From contig CM021316.1 of the NCBI GenBank assembly GCA_010645155.1, positions 2,860,712 to 2,924,711 on the forward strand: DNA of 64,000 nucleotides, written 5' to 3'. The position numbers and the translations under genes are program-made. Source of the DNA: Tigriopus japonicus. Its lineage: Eukaryota > Arthropoda > Copepoda > Harpacticoida > Harpacticidae. The notes under the pieces were generated by a model. That model saw only the letters and a program-made list of their open reading frames with translations, made no database searches and was not told where the DNA came from. This document shows, piece after piece, positions 52,601 to 63,762 of the stretch (its first letter is position 1; every line of letters begins with the position of its first letter).

Positions 52601-53040
52601 CATTTGGACAAGTCAGCATAAATGACCAGGATCTTATTCCATTCACTGTCAGTGGTGTGTCAGATGGGGCCTATCTCAAGCTTCAATCCAGAAATAATTG
52701 TGTAATTTGTATTCTGTCTGGTCACACACTCCTTATGATGCGGATTACTTCTAGTACGCACGTAGTAAATCAAATACAGGATGCGTCGAAATGGCTGTGA
52801 AACTGAAATGTTTTAAGCAGGTTATGTTTTCGTAACAGCAAAATATATAAAAATGCCAAAAGTTTGAAATAAAACAAGTCAACGATTTTCTGCCTCAGTC
52901 TGCCTCTCTGCCCTTTATGCTTTATGTTTGAAGAGTCCACTTTAAAACTGAATTGATGAAGTTTTCACTCAATTTCACTCTTTTGCAATGCCTTTGCAAT
53001 TCCAAAATGCTGGACAAGCCCCTACAATTGTTTTCAAATG
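49653..53040. other. Gene-poor stretch with one unassigned open frame
   Basis: No recognised family. A plus-strand frame at about 52414-52800 (128 codons; first ATG about 52489) is followed by an AATAAA about 70 bases after its stop, but its codon use looks random and it matches nothing I know. A short hairpin (GCACCTG/CAGGTGC) lies at about 49744-49763. Otherwise A/T-rich non-coding DNA. Confidence 0.4.
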
Positions 53041-53048
53041 TTCTCTAG

Positions 53049-53273
53049 CAGGGGTTGGCAACAGCTTTTGAGTCAGGACCCACCAAATCTAACTTTGTGT
53101 AATGTGGGATCCTCCAAACAGGTCTTAGTAGGTTCATGGCCCCACATACTTCCTATTAAGAGTACAGTACTGTTGATGCTCTAGAGTCCACTATTATTGA
53201 CTTTCCCCATAGCTCTTGGACCCACCAACGACCACTCTTGGGTCCACATGTGCCCCTTGGTTGCCGACCCCTG
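53049..53273. mobile_element. hAT-type MITE (225 bases)
   Basis: The left end CAGGGGTTGGCAAC and the right end (reverse complement CAGGGGTCGGCAACC) are inverted copies with one mismatch, of the CAGGGGTCGGCAACC type typical of hAT elements. The flanks TTCTCTAG (53041-53048) and TTCTATAG (53274-53281) form an 8-base target duplication with one mismatch, the hAT length. There is no coding capacity, so it would depend on a transposase elsewhere. Confidence 0.85.
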
Positions 53274-53281
53274 TTCTATAG

Positions 53282-54490
53282 CAATGTTTTAAGATTACCT
53301 TCCTGTAAAAAAGAAGTTCAAATGCTTCCAATACTAGAAAAAATAAGCGAACTCGAACTCATTTAATTGACCAAACCCGGTACGGCAAGATCCAATTCCA
53401 TCTAGCCTATTGACGAGTTTTTTGCTCCTTAGTTTTGTCTGGTCAAGTGATCTGTTCAAGTGAAAGTGCTCAATGTGAAAAAACTGCCCATGTCCCATAA
53501 GGACATATTTCACACAGTGCACCAATATCAGGATGACAAGAAACTGCGGATGGACTCGTCCGACAACGTGGAAATGAATCAAGCAAAAACCTCTCAAGGC
53601 CTTTTTTATGAGCATTGTTAGCCGTCTTATCTAGATCTTGAGGAGCGGATGGGGCCAACGCAAAAAATCAATGACTACCCAAAACAGTCAAACCCTTGGA
53701 ATTCGAATTGAGGCCCAATATTTGAGAATAAACTAGTATGGTGAAGGTCCGCAGACTTATATTCAACTCTCAGGAAGCTAAATCTTCTTCTAGTTAGCAG
53801 AAGACAATCCTTCTGAGGAACTTGAGGTCCTGTTTACAACTTCATAATTCCACGATTTTGGACTTCCGGATTTGTCTAGCTATTGGAGTGGTATCAAAAT
53901 GTCATTGACTACCGGATTCATTGGCACTTGCATCCACACAAGATGAATGAAGTCCAAGGAATTATGGACAAAACCAAGTCCTCGCAGGCGATTGTGAAGT
54001 CAAAACAAGAGGAACAAAATAGGCCTTGATGGATCGAGATTCAAATGGAGTGAGTCGAGCAGGATATTGTTCAATTTCTCAACGCTTTGACTCAGAGTAC
54101 GTGAGGCCATCAAACATAGAGGGGGTAATAGATCACGGGTTTCCGTCCACGGCGACAGATTCAGGGCTGAAATGAACAGCAAAGCTCGCTTTGAAAAAAT
54201 AAGTATGTGCACTCCTGGATGAAGCCTCCAAATTGTTTCAAGTGGCAATTTTTTGTGACATGTCGTAAACATTAATTAAAGCAGAATGGAATGACGCGCT
54301 CAGATATGTTCAGGTCATGTGGAAACACTGTCGAAACACAAAGATGTATCATTTCCACAATGTAGCTTTTGACATGCACAGTTTTAAAAACAAAGGCTGG
54401 TCCTAAATATTTCTCGGAACCATTTGCTTCTCCTGATGCAACCTTTCTATAAAGAAGAAAAGCTCTTGGCTTTTTTGGTGGTCAATGTTC
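53282..54490. other. Gene-free stretch between two mobile elements
   Basis: Minus-strand frames at 53334-53658 and 54000-54272 are 62-93 codons and overlap in different frames. None is recognisable. I see no clear structure here. Confidence 0.4.
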
Positions 54491-54497
54491 CTTTCGC

Positions 54498-54947
54498 CAA
54501 GAAGCACGGAAATCATGGAGTGGGAGGCTAGCAATGAGAATTATGATTTTCAGCAAAAACGAATCATTTGCGTTCTTCTGCAAATGAGACCTGACTTACA
54601 TTGAGAAGAACACGTATTTCAAATTTCAGCCCAATCAAATGCCGGAGTGAAAAGTTATGCCTTCTCAAACTTATGTACTGAAGAGAGCAAAGAATGAATG
54701 AGTTCGCCCTTTTGGGGTAAAACGATTACCAGAAAAAGGCTAGTTCATTCATTCTCGGTAGGATTTGCACTGAACTTTGAGTGAGCATAACTTTTGTCTC
54801 CGACGTTCGATTGAGCTGAAAATTGAAATACTTATTCTTGTCAACATCTGCAAGGTCTCATTTGCAGAAGAACGTAATTGAATTGTTCTTACTGGAAATC
54901 ATTATTCTCATTACTAGCCTCCCACTCCATGATTCCAGTGCTTCTTG
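54498..54947. mobile_element. 450-base foldback element with perfect 7-base target duplication
   Basis: The element is almost entirely one long imperfect palindrome. The left arm (54498 to about 54720) and right arm (about 54735-54947) can be aligned as inverted copies along their length at roughly three-quarters identity or better, with a loop of only about 15 bases. The termini CAAGAAGCAC and GTGCTTCTTG are exact inverted copies, and the 7-base repeat CTTTCGC flanks both ends (54491-54497 and 54948-54954). There is no coding capacity. Galileo-type foldback elements of the P superfamily have long arms and 7-base duplications, so a P-superfamily derivative is the best guess, not proven. A transcript through it would fold into a long hairpin. 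Confidence 0.85.
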
Positions 54948-55969
54948 CTTTCGCAAAGAAGAAACTGCTTTGAATGCGTAAGAATGTTTAAATGATCGTC
55001 GGCATTTATTTTTAAAAACTAAATACCAAAACTTTAGGCCTTGTTCATCTATTTCAAAAATCACAACCAACTACCTAAAACTTGCTTGAGAAACAAGGCA
55101 AATGGAAATGAGAAAAATCAAAAGCAAGCACCTCTCTCGTGGGTTCATGAGTAAAAATCATTGGAAAAAAGGATTGTTTCAATTATTTGATTTTGATTGC
55201 TTGTGTGGGTCACAGCTGACAACCAATCAAAAGAAGAGAAGGACCTAGTGTCCCTTTTGTTTGGCAAAATTTCCCCCGGGCGAAGGATTTCTGAGTTTCA
55301 GCAGGTTTTCGTCTTTTGGTTTCAGCCAAAACGCTGGTAAATTTTGCTATAGTAAAATTAGATCCAACCCCGCTTTGAAGTTCATCATGAGAAATCTTCA
55401 TGTTTGAAGTATGATTGGGTTTGAAATGTTTCACAATCCATGTTGCCACGTAGTTGTATTTGACCTCCGTCAACAAAATTAATTTTGGCCTTCGGTTTCC
55501 TTGCAAACCTTCCCCTGATATTTGTAGTTGGAAATAGTTCCTAACCCTAAGGTAGATGGCAGCTATTACGAGTAAGCCAGAAGAGCTTTGCATAAGAGCA
55601 CAAGAGCGCTCTCTAGCGTTTAAGAACTGAAACTACAGGGAACTTTTTGCCAACGGCTTTTCATGTTCATCGATGTATTTATTTACATCATTTTGAAATA
55701 CTTCATGATGATTTCAACAGCCAATGTTGTCCAGTGCATTGTTTTCATTCCTCTCATTCAAAATAAACTTGGTCAATTTTTCCGTCAGAAATCTTGTATC
55801 CTTCAATGACAAATATTATAATTAAGGCCCGGATTTGAACTTGAAAAACTGATTTATTGATCTTTAATTTTGTTTGGCAAAATTTGGCATAAAGCAAGTT
55901 TTTTTTTTAGTTTTTGGGAAAAAATCAATTTTTCACATTTTTATGGAAAAACGAGGCGCACGGTAAATA

Positions 55970-56046
55970 GGTCACGGAAAATATGTCCCATTAAAAAGGT
56001 CACCGAAAAAAACGGTCACTGTAAAAGGTCACAGCAAAAAGGTCAC
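55970..56046. repeat. Left array of GGTCAC subrepeats
   Basis: Copies of GGTCAC followed by an A-rich spacer start at 55970, 55998, 56014, 56027 and 56041, with a degenerate copy (TGTCCC) at 55984. The period is 13-16 bases. Confidence 0.85.
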
Positions 56047-56244
56047 AGACTCCTGCAGCTCCAGAGGTTGCAAAGGCGGTGAACCCACGGACCCTAATTT
56101 CTTCCTTGGCCGCATGGGACCCTAAGATTTACTGGTTGACACACAATTATGCCATGTCAAAGGTCCCATAAGTCAACAGGAAGTCACTCCCAACATTATT
56201 ATAGAACAATGGTCCAAACCCGCCCCAGATCCGGCGGACCATAC

Positions 56245-57216
56245 AGGGTTGGTCGGGGATCAACTTTTTCGATTTATCCCCTTTACCCGGGGATAAACGG
56301 GATAAATTGGGGGATAAACGGGATAAATGGGATAAATGGGGGGATAAACGGGCTGAACCGGTGGATAAACGAAATAAAGCCAATTTTGTTCCGATTTTGA
56401 CATTTTTGAATAATTATTGGCATCCCTGAAAGTAGCCGAGCAAACTAAAGGCTTAATATAAATATTAATGAAATATATTTACAATATTTAACAGATTTAA
56501 TAACAGAATTAATTGTTATGTATTTTTAAATTTATAAAAATATGTTACAAAAAGCCTACAATTGACGGTACTTGATGAGACGTGATGAAATTGAACAAAT
56601 CTTCCAAAGTTGAAGATTATCTAAGTCAGAAAACTTCATGCCAACTAAATGTAATACAGAGACACAAAAATGAACTTATTTCTAGAATTAGGGAAAAATG
56701 TTTGCAAAAGAAGGGATATCCCCTTTATCCCCGTTCTTCCCAGGAGGAAAATCACGTTAATCCCAATAAACGGGACGCTTTATGGTTGAGATAGTCCACC
56801 AACTAACCCTGCAATATTCCTACTGAGCGGACAGCCTTTATCAGATTCCAGCTGCAAAGCTGCGTTTTAACTTCGGAAACACAAACAAATAAAAGCTAAA
56901 AAATCTAGGAATTTTCATTGTTCTAATGGAAATAATTTTTGTGTGGGACTTAATTAAAAAAAGTGAGACTTTGTGGGAAATATAGTGTTAGGGAAATTTG
57001 TGAATAATTATAGAAATAAGGAAGAAATACTTGAAACGTAGGAAAAATTGCTTGTGAGGTAGGATATTATGCTTGAAGAGTAAGAAAAAAGCTTGAAAAT
57101 TAGGAAAATCCCGTTTATTTCGTTAATCCCTTTTAATACTTGAAGGAAAATCCCGTTTATCCCAAGAGGGATAAACGGGACTCTTTTCGGAGGGGATAAT
57201 CCCCCCGACCAATCCT
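56245..57216. mobile_element. Inner 972-base element, possibly hAT-like, with GGGATAAAC subrepeats
   Basis: The ends AGGGTTGGTCGGGG and CCCCGACCAATCCT are inverted copies. Flanks GACCATAC (56237-56244) and GACCATGG (57217-57224) agree at 6 of 8 positions, compatible with an aged 8-base duplication. Just inside, the left end holds five or six copies of GGGATAAACGGGATAAATGG-like sequence (about 56270-56370), and the right end holds inverted and direct copies (about 57110-57185). The interior is A/T-rich. A 70-codon frame at 56582-56794 has a short SKVEDYLSQ segment but no family I can name, and its end overlaps further copies of the subrepeat. Confidence 0.5.
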
Positions 57217-57346
57217 GACCATGGAGGAGGGTATTCTATCACCCCTCTGGAGTCAAAACTACACCCTTCTTTTGAGATCTGCACATTGGCTTCTGAGAAA
57301 TTCCGGGTGGAACACAATCAAATCCATGGAAAAGTGATTTTTCACT

Positions 57347-57443
57347 GTGACCTTTTTGCCGTGTGACCTTTTTACCGTGACTGTTTTACCCTGTGACCTT
57401 TTTTCCTTGTGACCGTTTTAATGTGACTGCTTTACTTGTAACC
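57347..57443. repeat. Right array of GTGACC subrepeats, inverted to the left array
   Basis: GTGACC/GTGACT/GTAACC motifs start at 57347, 57363, 57377, 57393, 57409, 57423 and 57438, separated by T-rich spacers. They are the reverse complement of the 55970-56046 array, with seven copies against six. Confidence 0.85.
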
Positions 57444-58175
57444 GTTTTTACCTACAATCAAAAACGAAACTCTTTTCTCATTTTTTTTGGACAAATTGTT
57501 GCAAAATTAAATCATTTTGGGCGTTTGGGGAACTTTTCAATTTCTCCAAAAAATAGAAAAGATCGAATCTTTCTACTTTTTTTCTTCTTGACTTGAAGTT
57601 ATATTTTCGTGATATGACACGGATTTCGTGGCTGTTCTTTTTTGCAAAGCCAACAATATTTTCCGTTTCCAAAAAAGTGTTTTTTTTCTGGTAATCTAGT
57701 ATAGAGTGTAACAAGTTGGTTGTTTAACATCAAACAAAACAACAAACATCTATGCTTTTCCAGAAGAACTGTCGACTATAAACATTTTACCTGTATTAGA
57801 AAACATTAAAATAGTTGATCTTTTGACTTAATCTCCGCCCATTCCTTCAATACTAGGCCCCTTTTGATAAAGAAAACATCTCAACAGTGCGAACTTTTCT
57901 CTGATGGCCAGGGGTTTCAATGTTTCGGAGCCTAATATATTCTACAAACATTTTTATTTTCTTTATAAAGAAAACGTAATGTGCACCCTCGTTAAAACCC
58001 AATTTGTAACTTATGATTTCTTTAGTCAAGAACGTCAAAATTTCTCTTTGGTTAGGAAAGCTCCGTTTTTGCTCCAATTAAGTACTCTTCAGCTATTTTA
58101 TTGCCATTTTCAAGTCAATATACTCATATGTTTTACTTTTTATTAAATACGAATAAATTATTTTATAGTTCTGAT

Positions 58176-58279
58176 CAATTATTTTTCAATGTTGATCCAT
58201 TTCAAAGACTTGTCAAAAGAAAGATTTGTCCAAAAAAATCAATTCTTAATCTGGGCCCTAATTATTTTTCAATGTAGAT
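58176..58279. repeat. Direct duplication of a 21-base motif
   Basis: CAATTATTTTTCAATGTTGAT at 58176-58196 recurs with two changes at 58259-58279, 83 bases apart. The second copy overlaps the right outer end of the composite element. Confidence 0.7.
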
Positions 58280-58872
58280 GGGTGCAAATTTGGCTCGTAA
58301 AGGGTGTATCTTAGCTTAGAGGTATTTTTTCCTAGAAATGAAGCTACAGTGGGTCAATTATTCGATCTCCCTTCGCCCAATCCATCATCTATCGACAACT
58401 CTATTAAGATTGCACAATTTTGACAAAGTGAGCTACAAATGACCACTACCGGCCAAAACTATTGCAAATGACGCTCGCATCAAGTCTAATTGAGGTTCTC
58501 AGATTTTTGTTTCTTTAAGGCTCCTGATTTAAGTATGGCGTGAAAGCAGTTACATCGAGCCATTTTGCTAAATGAATAACAACAATGATCCTGATCACTA
58601 AAGGTGTTTAAGAGTTTTTCCAAGTTTACAAAATGACTACAAAAATATTGTGTGACATCATACTTGGCTAAACTTATTCACCATGGTCGGACTACTCCCT
58701 AGGCCAAGGAAGTCTAAATATTGCAAAATTAACTAGTGTAATCGTTTGTTTTGATGCAAAACGCGAAAACGAAAGAAGCAATCGCTCATGACAAAACAAT
58801 CTGTAATTTGCAATGAACGGCATCAATTCATAATTCAAAACTACTCGAAAGGAAAAACATGATTTGTTGTCC
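58280..58872. other. 3' flank and probable 3' UTR of CPT1
   Basis: This lies directly downstream of the minus-strand CPT1 stop. No canonical minus-strand AATAAA was seen within about 700 bases; an AATAAG variant lies near 58673. No other feature recognised. Confidence 0.4.
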
Positions 58873-61800
58873 TCACACTTCAAACAAGTTCTTCACATCT
58901 GTCAACGATTGTCCCAACATTTCAGCAAAGCGGCTTGAGCTCTGAAAATAAAGAAATGAGAGGCTGCGGTATTGATCTAAACTCATTAAAGTTCAATATC
59001 TACAGTTGTTCTCACAGTTATTGGGCAACTTTTCTTGGATGACACGTGAAAAAAGATCCGATCTTCACCGATGATAATATAGGAAACACCATATCCATCA
59101 TCAGCCACGGGTCCGAACCCTCCACCACATGAAATCAGTTCTGGATATTTGCGTACGTCCAAATATTCACCTCGAACAGCGGTTTGCGATGTGCTCAGAC
59201 GCCAAGGTTCACTCAGTACTTTCTGGAATTTATGACACATTTGATAAAACCCTCTGGTATTGAACACCTGACTCTTTTAGGAATGCTTTGCTTCACTTTT
59301 CTTTTGCTCTTATTAAACTTTTTTTGTTATCGTACAAATGTAAACACCGGAAATATGATTTATTGAAAAATTTTAATGAAATTTCTTGTCATCGTAATGT
59401 AAGCGCATTGCTTCTTTGCTCTTGGATTGATACTCAATTGTATGCATAGCTCATTACTCCTTTGTAATCTGAATGTTGAAAGCAATCACTTCATTCTTAC
59501 CTTTTGCTCCTGAAACTTAGCGGTTAAGAATTTTCACAAAATGAACAAGAAATTTTCCTTAATTGAGGTTAATTAAGAGATAATTGACATAAAATTGCTA
59601 GAAAGTCCCCAAAAGGACCCAAGAAAGAATTAAAAAAAGTATAGGAGAATTTTACTATTTTTTTGGCCAATGTACTTTAACTTACCTCGAGGAACGGAGA
59701 TTTTTCTTCTAGATACTTAGACACGACGTAGAGACAGAAGAGATGTCGATCCACCCCTTTACCCGTCATACAATCTTGGTAACTTTTTTGATGCTTTGCA
59801 CAAGCCAACTTCAACAGGTCAAGTTTGGTTTTCTTCTGCAAAGAAATAAATTAGCTTTTGTTTACCCATTCCTCTTAACGCTCAAAGTTAGGCCAAAACA
59901 GGGTTGGGTCAATTACTTGAAAAATGTAATTGATTACAATTATAATTCGTAAAATTAAATACTCCTCAATTAAACGACCAAAAATGTAAAAAACATACTA
60001 CTTACGTCAACATTGGGATCATCCATGGCTCGAACCCAAGTAGCGGCTTCATTCGTACAAGGACGGACAGTTTCAGTGCGGCCATCGCGGAATAATCGCG
60101 TCATGCAAGCCTCATACGTTTGGCAAAATTGACCCGCATTCCGGAAGTAAGTCAGCTGAAGTGATAGCTGAATAAAGGCATCAGGGCTTAAATTGCCTTT
60201 TTTGGCGGCACCTTTGCCAAATTTGAAGAACGGTAAGATATACAAATCCAAGTCTTCGATCATAGCTTCCGCAGTCTGTAACAAAAAGGTTCGCGTGAAA
60301 AGCCAACAGAGCCGTGATAATAAATAAATACTGTCCCCGGAATAAGCATTTATGTAGTCACTTAATGACTTTTGAGAGATTCCTAAAAAACTTCACTCAC
60401 GATCAATGACTTATCCATCACGTCAATGGCCTCTTTTGGGAACACCCATCTCAATTTAATGGCACTAAGAGATGAAGTACAAACTTCTCCTTTGCAGTTA
60501 CCGTTTTCGTCATATCCTAAGATTTCAGAGTCGTTGACCAAGACGTATTCCCAAAAGTGACCAACAACAGGAGCATCCGCCCTGAAATAGAAAATGTCAA
60601 TGTGTTTCACGATCTTTTTTCATGAAAATTATAATAGTTATAAAATAACGACTCACCAAGAATGCTCGGCATTGAGACCAATCCTTGCATTTTGACCAAC
60701 GATAAGACAAAGAGACTTATCAAACCATCGATCGTATCCTTTTCCGTGAAGCATCTTTCGGCCAAAATTGTTCAGTTGAGATGGATCCTCCTACAATTCA
60801 CAAAATTATTGGGGGAACTGTTTCACACTACCAAACTTATTTGAGTGTCACTAACTGGATCATAATCGTAACTATAATCATCGAGGATCACCACGAAAGC
60901 TGCGGTGTCAATGACTTTGAGCGAGTTCCAATTTGCTCCATCGGAACAAAATTTTGATCGAAATTTTGCCCATTCAGTACGATTGGCCGCTGTCATAACA
61001 CCCAGTAACTTTTCCCCATCATCTCCTTCAACTTTATCATTCAAAATTCCTTGGATTTGACTGAAAGTAACCAGGTTTGTGCTTTAGGTTGTGTGATTCA
61101 TTTTTTGAAATTACCGCAAATAACCCCTATCTCTCAACCTCCTTACTTTTGAATTTCCGCTGGGTCCAGCAAACGACCTTCATGGTAGCATCCCACTCGA
61201 TAAAAGCGTCCTTTGTGAGCGACAACCACGTGAGTGGAGTCATCATAATGCACTAGGGTATCGGTGACTTCACCGGGAACCCGAGTAGTGTTAAAGGTCC
61301 GTTCGTATTGGTTGCTGCACATCGGTATAAAGTTTTGGACCATCAAAGGGGCTGGCGCTTGTTTTTGCAAGAGGCGGCGGAAGCAAAAGGCTGCATGAAT
61401 CACATTGGCCGCACGAGCTGACTAAAAACCTGTAAGATTAGAAATTGCCAAAATTTTGGAATGGTGTATATTCTTACCTGATTGGTGGTGGGTTTGTTGA
61501 AAATGGCGTCGACAGCGTAATAATTGGAATTAATCATCAGTGGCAGTCGACCCCTAAGGTAGACATATTCCTCCCACCAATCTGAGACATAGTTATCGGA
61601 CCACAGCTTCTTAATCCAGAGATACTTTTGCAATCGGGGACCTAAGGAGGCTTTGAACTCCTCGGCCAAGGACTTCATTTCTCGGAGCTCCTCAGGACTC
61701 AAGATCGGCGTAACGCTTTCCAAATACCTTGAGTTTGTATTCAAGAAAGGGTCAGATCTCGAAATTGGACCAAAGATGGAGCTCAAACCTTGAGATTGTG

Positions 61801-62466
61801 TCTTGAATGGACGGAAGGGGTAAAGATGGCAAGGCTCCTTGGTAGCTGCGTAGCATAGCATGTCCAGGACTGCTTTCCTTGCCAATTAGCCGGATAGAGA
61901 TCAGTCCTTTGATAATGAGCATCCATACTTTAATCAAGAACGGGGGATTCCGTAGTTGCTCCCGACTTAGGTAGATCCATCCGGTGTAAGAGAATAAGAG
62001 TCTTAAGAGAAACCGAACCACACTCACGATCAAAAGTGATCCTAGGATGGCTGAAACGAGACACGACACTAGCCAAAGAACCCCTTGACTAATGCCAAAT
62101 GGATAGTAAGGATTAAATCTCTGGAATCAAAACTCTTGATTAGCCATGGGGAACAGTACGCAAGAATCGTATTCCATTTTCTTACAAGTTTAGTCCTTGT
62201 AGGATGGTTTGAGTCACACCAAAGAAGAAATCCAATCCTGCCAAATGAAGCACTGTGAGGATTAGTGTGTTTCCGATGAGAATGTAAGGTCCAAAAGGAA
62301 AGATCCCATTATGCAATGAGTTCAGAAGACGAGCAAAGCGCTTTTTATATCCCCGTTCCACAGCATGATAGATCAGTTTTAAGACCTCTCGGTCAAAATT
62401 AATGTTCAAGTTCCCATCGTGGGTCACAGAGAACTGGAATCCCACGGCTTGACGCGCTTCAGCCAT
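58873..62466 (-). CDS. CPT1: Carnitine O-palmitoyltransferase 1 (complete, 11 coding exons)
   Basis: CPT1 transfers long-chain acyl groups from CoA to carnitine at the outer mitochondrial membrane, the committed step of fatty-acid import for beta-oxidation. Exons: 62466-62186, 62118-61789, 61727-61478, 61421-61147, 61060-60856, 60790-60657, 60581-60401, 60275-60006, 59835-59686, 59222-59016, 58941-58873. All introns are GT-AG, all junctions stay in frame, and the total is 2352 bases (783 residues; mammalian CPT1A has 773). Start [12 protein letters not shown] matches the family; the ATG has A at -3 and G at +4. Two membrane spans lie at about 56-76 and 106-128. Catalytic His490 sits in [21 protein letters not shown] (697-705) and [16 protein letters not shown] (725-740) mark the substrate-binding core. 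About ten extra residues ([15 protein letters not shown]) follow the second span relative to CPT1A. No break or missing key residue is seen. Confidence 0.96.
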
Positions 62467-63617
62467 TATTGATCACGATGTACGACACTTGCTATAAAAC
62501 CATGACCTTGATGAAGATCTCAGAGGACAAAATGAGATGCCTTAAATAAGCAAAAAGTCTTGGGATAACTTTTAAAGCTCAATATTTTGACGCATGGAAG
62601 CAAATCACGGCTTTTAGTTGTCACAGTGCGTTGAAATCACTTTTAAGTATGAACGTCATTTGAGGTTTCTGCAAGAGTTCCTGAATGGATAAGTTCAACT
62701 ATTTGGAGGGAGATGCTGATGGTTGGAGCCACAACCAACGCGTAAGCAATTCTTTCTGGTTGTTGAAGGGCAGGCCCAATGATGGTATCACATGAGGGAC
62801 TATAGTTATTGACAAACGGCAAGCCAGCAACTTATTTCTAGGTCATTGCAAATATTGTATTTTCTCGATTTTTGAACACGATCATTCTTTGTTATTTTTG
62901 ATGAAGTTTTGGAAATAAGTCAATGTTTAGACATTTTAATGAATCTCACGAGCAAAAGTTTTGTACTCTATACTATAATAGCCCAATCTTTGCGAAATAA
63001 CATCTAAATATTTGAATTAACTCTTTTGAAAACAATTATATTTTTTGTCTTTTAAAAACTAATCAATCCCCAAACTTGTAAGCCACCTTGTAATCCTTTT
63101 ATACTAAACATTTTTAAGTTAATCTCTTTGTATTTAAATTGAGATCTGATCTTAGAACAAAACTCGTTGCATTCAACGGACTGCTTGGTTTCTAAAGCAA
63201 TATAATGAACTGTCTCTTAGAAATTCATCACAATCATGGTTTCCTATACTTCTTTGCTTACCAACCAAGCGGTCGTCCGCCATCCAGTGGTCTAGAAATC
63301 TATGGCTGAGTGGCTTGTGTGCAGCTTTTCCAATATTTTTTCGAGTCATTGGTTTGGTAATGTTTACAAAACTTTTTCATAAATTCATTAAGTTTTATAT
63401 TTAATGGCTTTAAACCTTTGAAACGATGAGTGTTTAATCGGGTTTACAAATGACCCAACTCTTCAATCATAGTGTTCGCTTGTGTCTGTACATGTTATCC
63501 AAGAAAGAGATGGTTGTGACGCATTTTGAACTCATGGGGGGAGGAGGGGAGGATGAATTCGACCCTGAATCTCCTCAAGTCAAGTGTTGGCATCGAAATA
63601 CCTGTTTGTGAGTGTCT
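62467..63617. other. Intergenic stretch upstream of CPT1
   Basis: This should contain the CPT1 5' UTR and promoter, but I see no TATA box in the minus orientation and cannot place a start site. It is A/T-rich with no recognisable coding sequence; the right part is the 3' flank of the next minus-strand gene. Confidence 0.4.
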
Positions 63618-63623
63618 TTTATT
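63618..63623 (-). terminator. Polyadenylation signal AATAAA for the chitin-binding gene
   Basis: Canonical AATAAA on the minus strand, about 140 bases downstream of the stop at 63763. Confidence 0.55.
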
Positions 63624-63762
63624 TTTGAGATGCTACAGGAAACATATTGCATCGACTCTCTGCAGAAACACTCCGCGGACAAAATGACGGTTGAAGCAAC
63701 TGGCGCAGATATGTTGTTATATTGCAAAATAACTTATGTAATGGACTTGAAAGAAACGTTTT

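Larger units (their letters stand above)
55818..58265. mobile_element. Composite, nested inverted-repeat element region
   Basis: Three inverted pairs are nested. Outermost: ATAATTAAGGCCCGGATT (55818-55835) against its 16/18 reverse complement at 58248-58265. Middle: arrays of a GGTCAC-type motif at 55970-56046 and of its complement at 57347-57443. Innermost: AGGGTTGGTCGGGG (56245) against CCCC...GACCAATCCT (ending 57216). The right arm between array and outer end is about 670 bases longer than the left, suggesting a further insertion. Only short, unrecognised open frames lie inside. I cannot fix the outer boundaries, and no clean outer target duplication was found. Confidence 0.55.

Noticed and set aside
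52414..52800. 128-codon plus-strand frame followed by AATAAA
   Set aside because: Codon use looks random, the first ATG is about 25 codons in, no family is recognised and AATAAA is common in A/T-rich DNA; kept only as a note in the regional entry.
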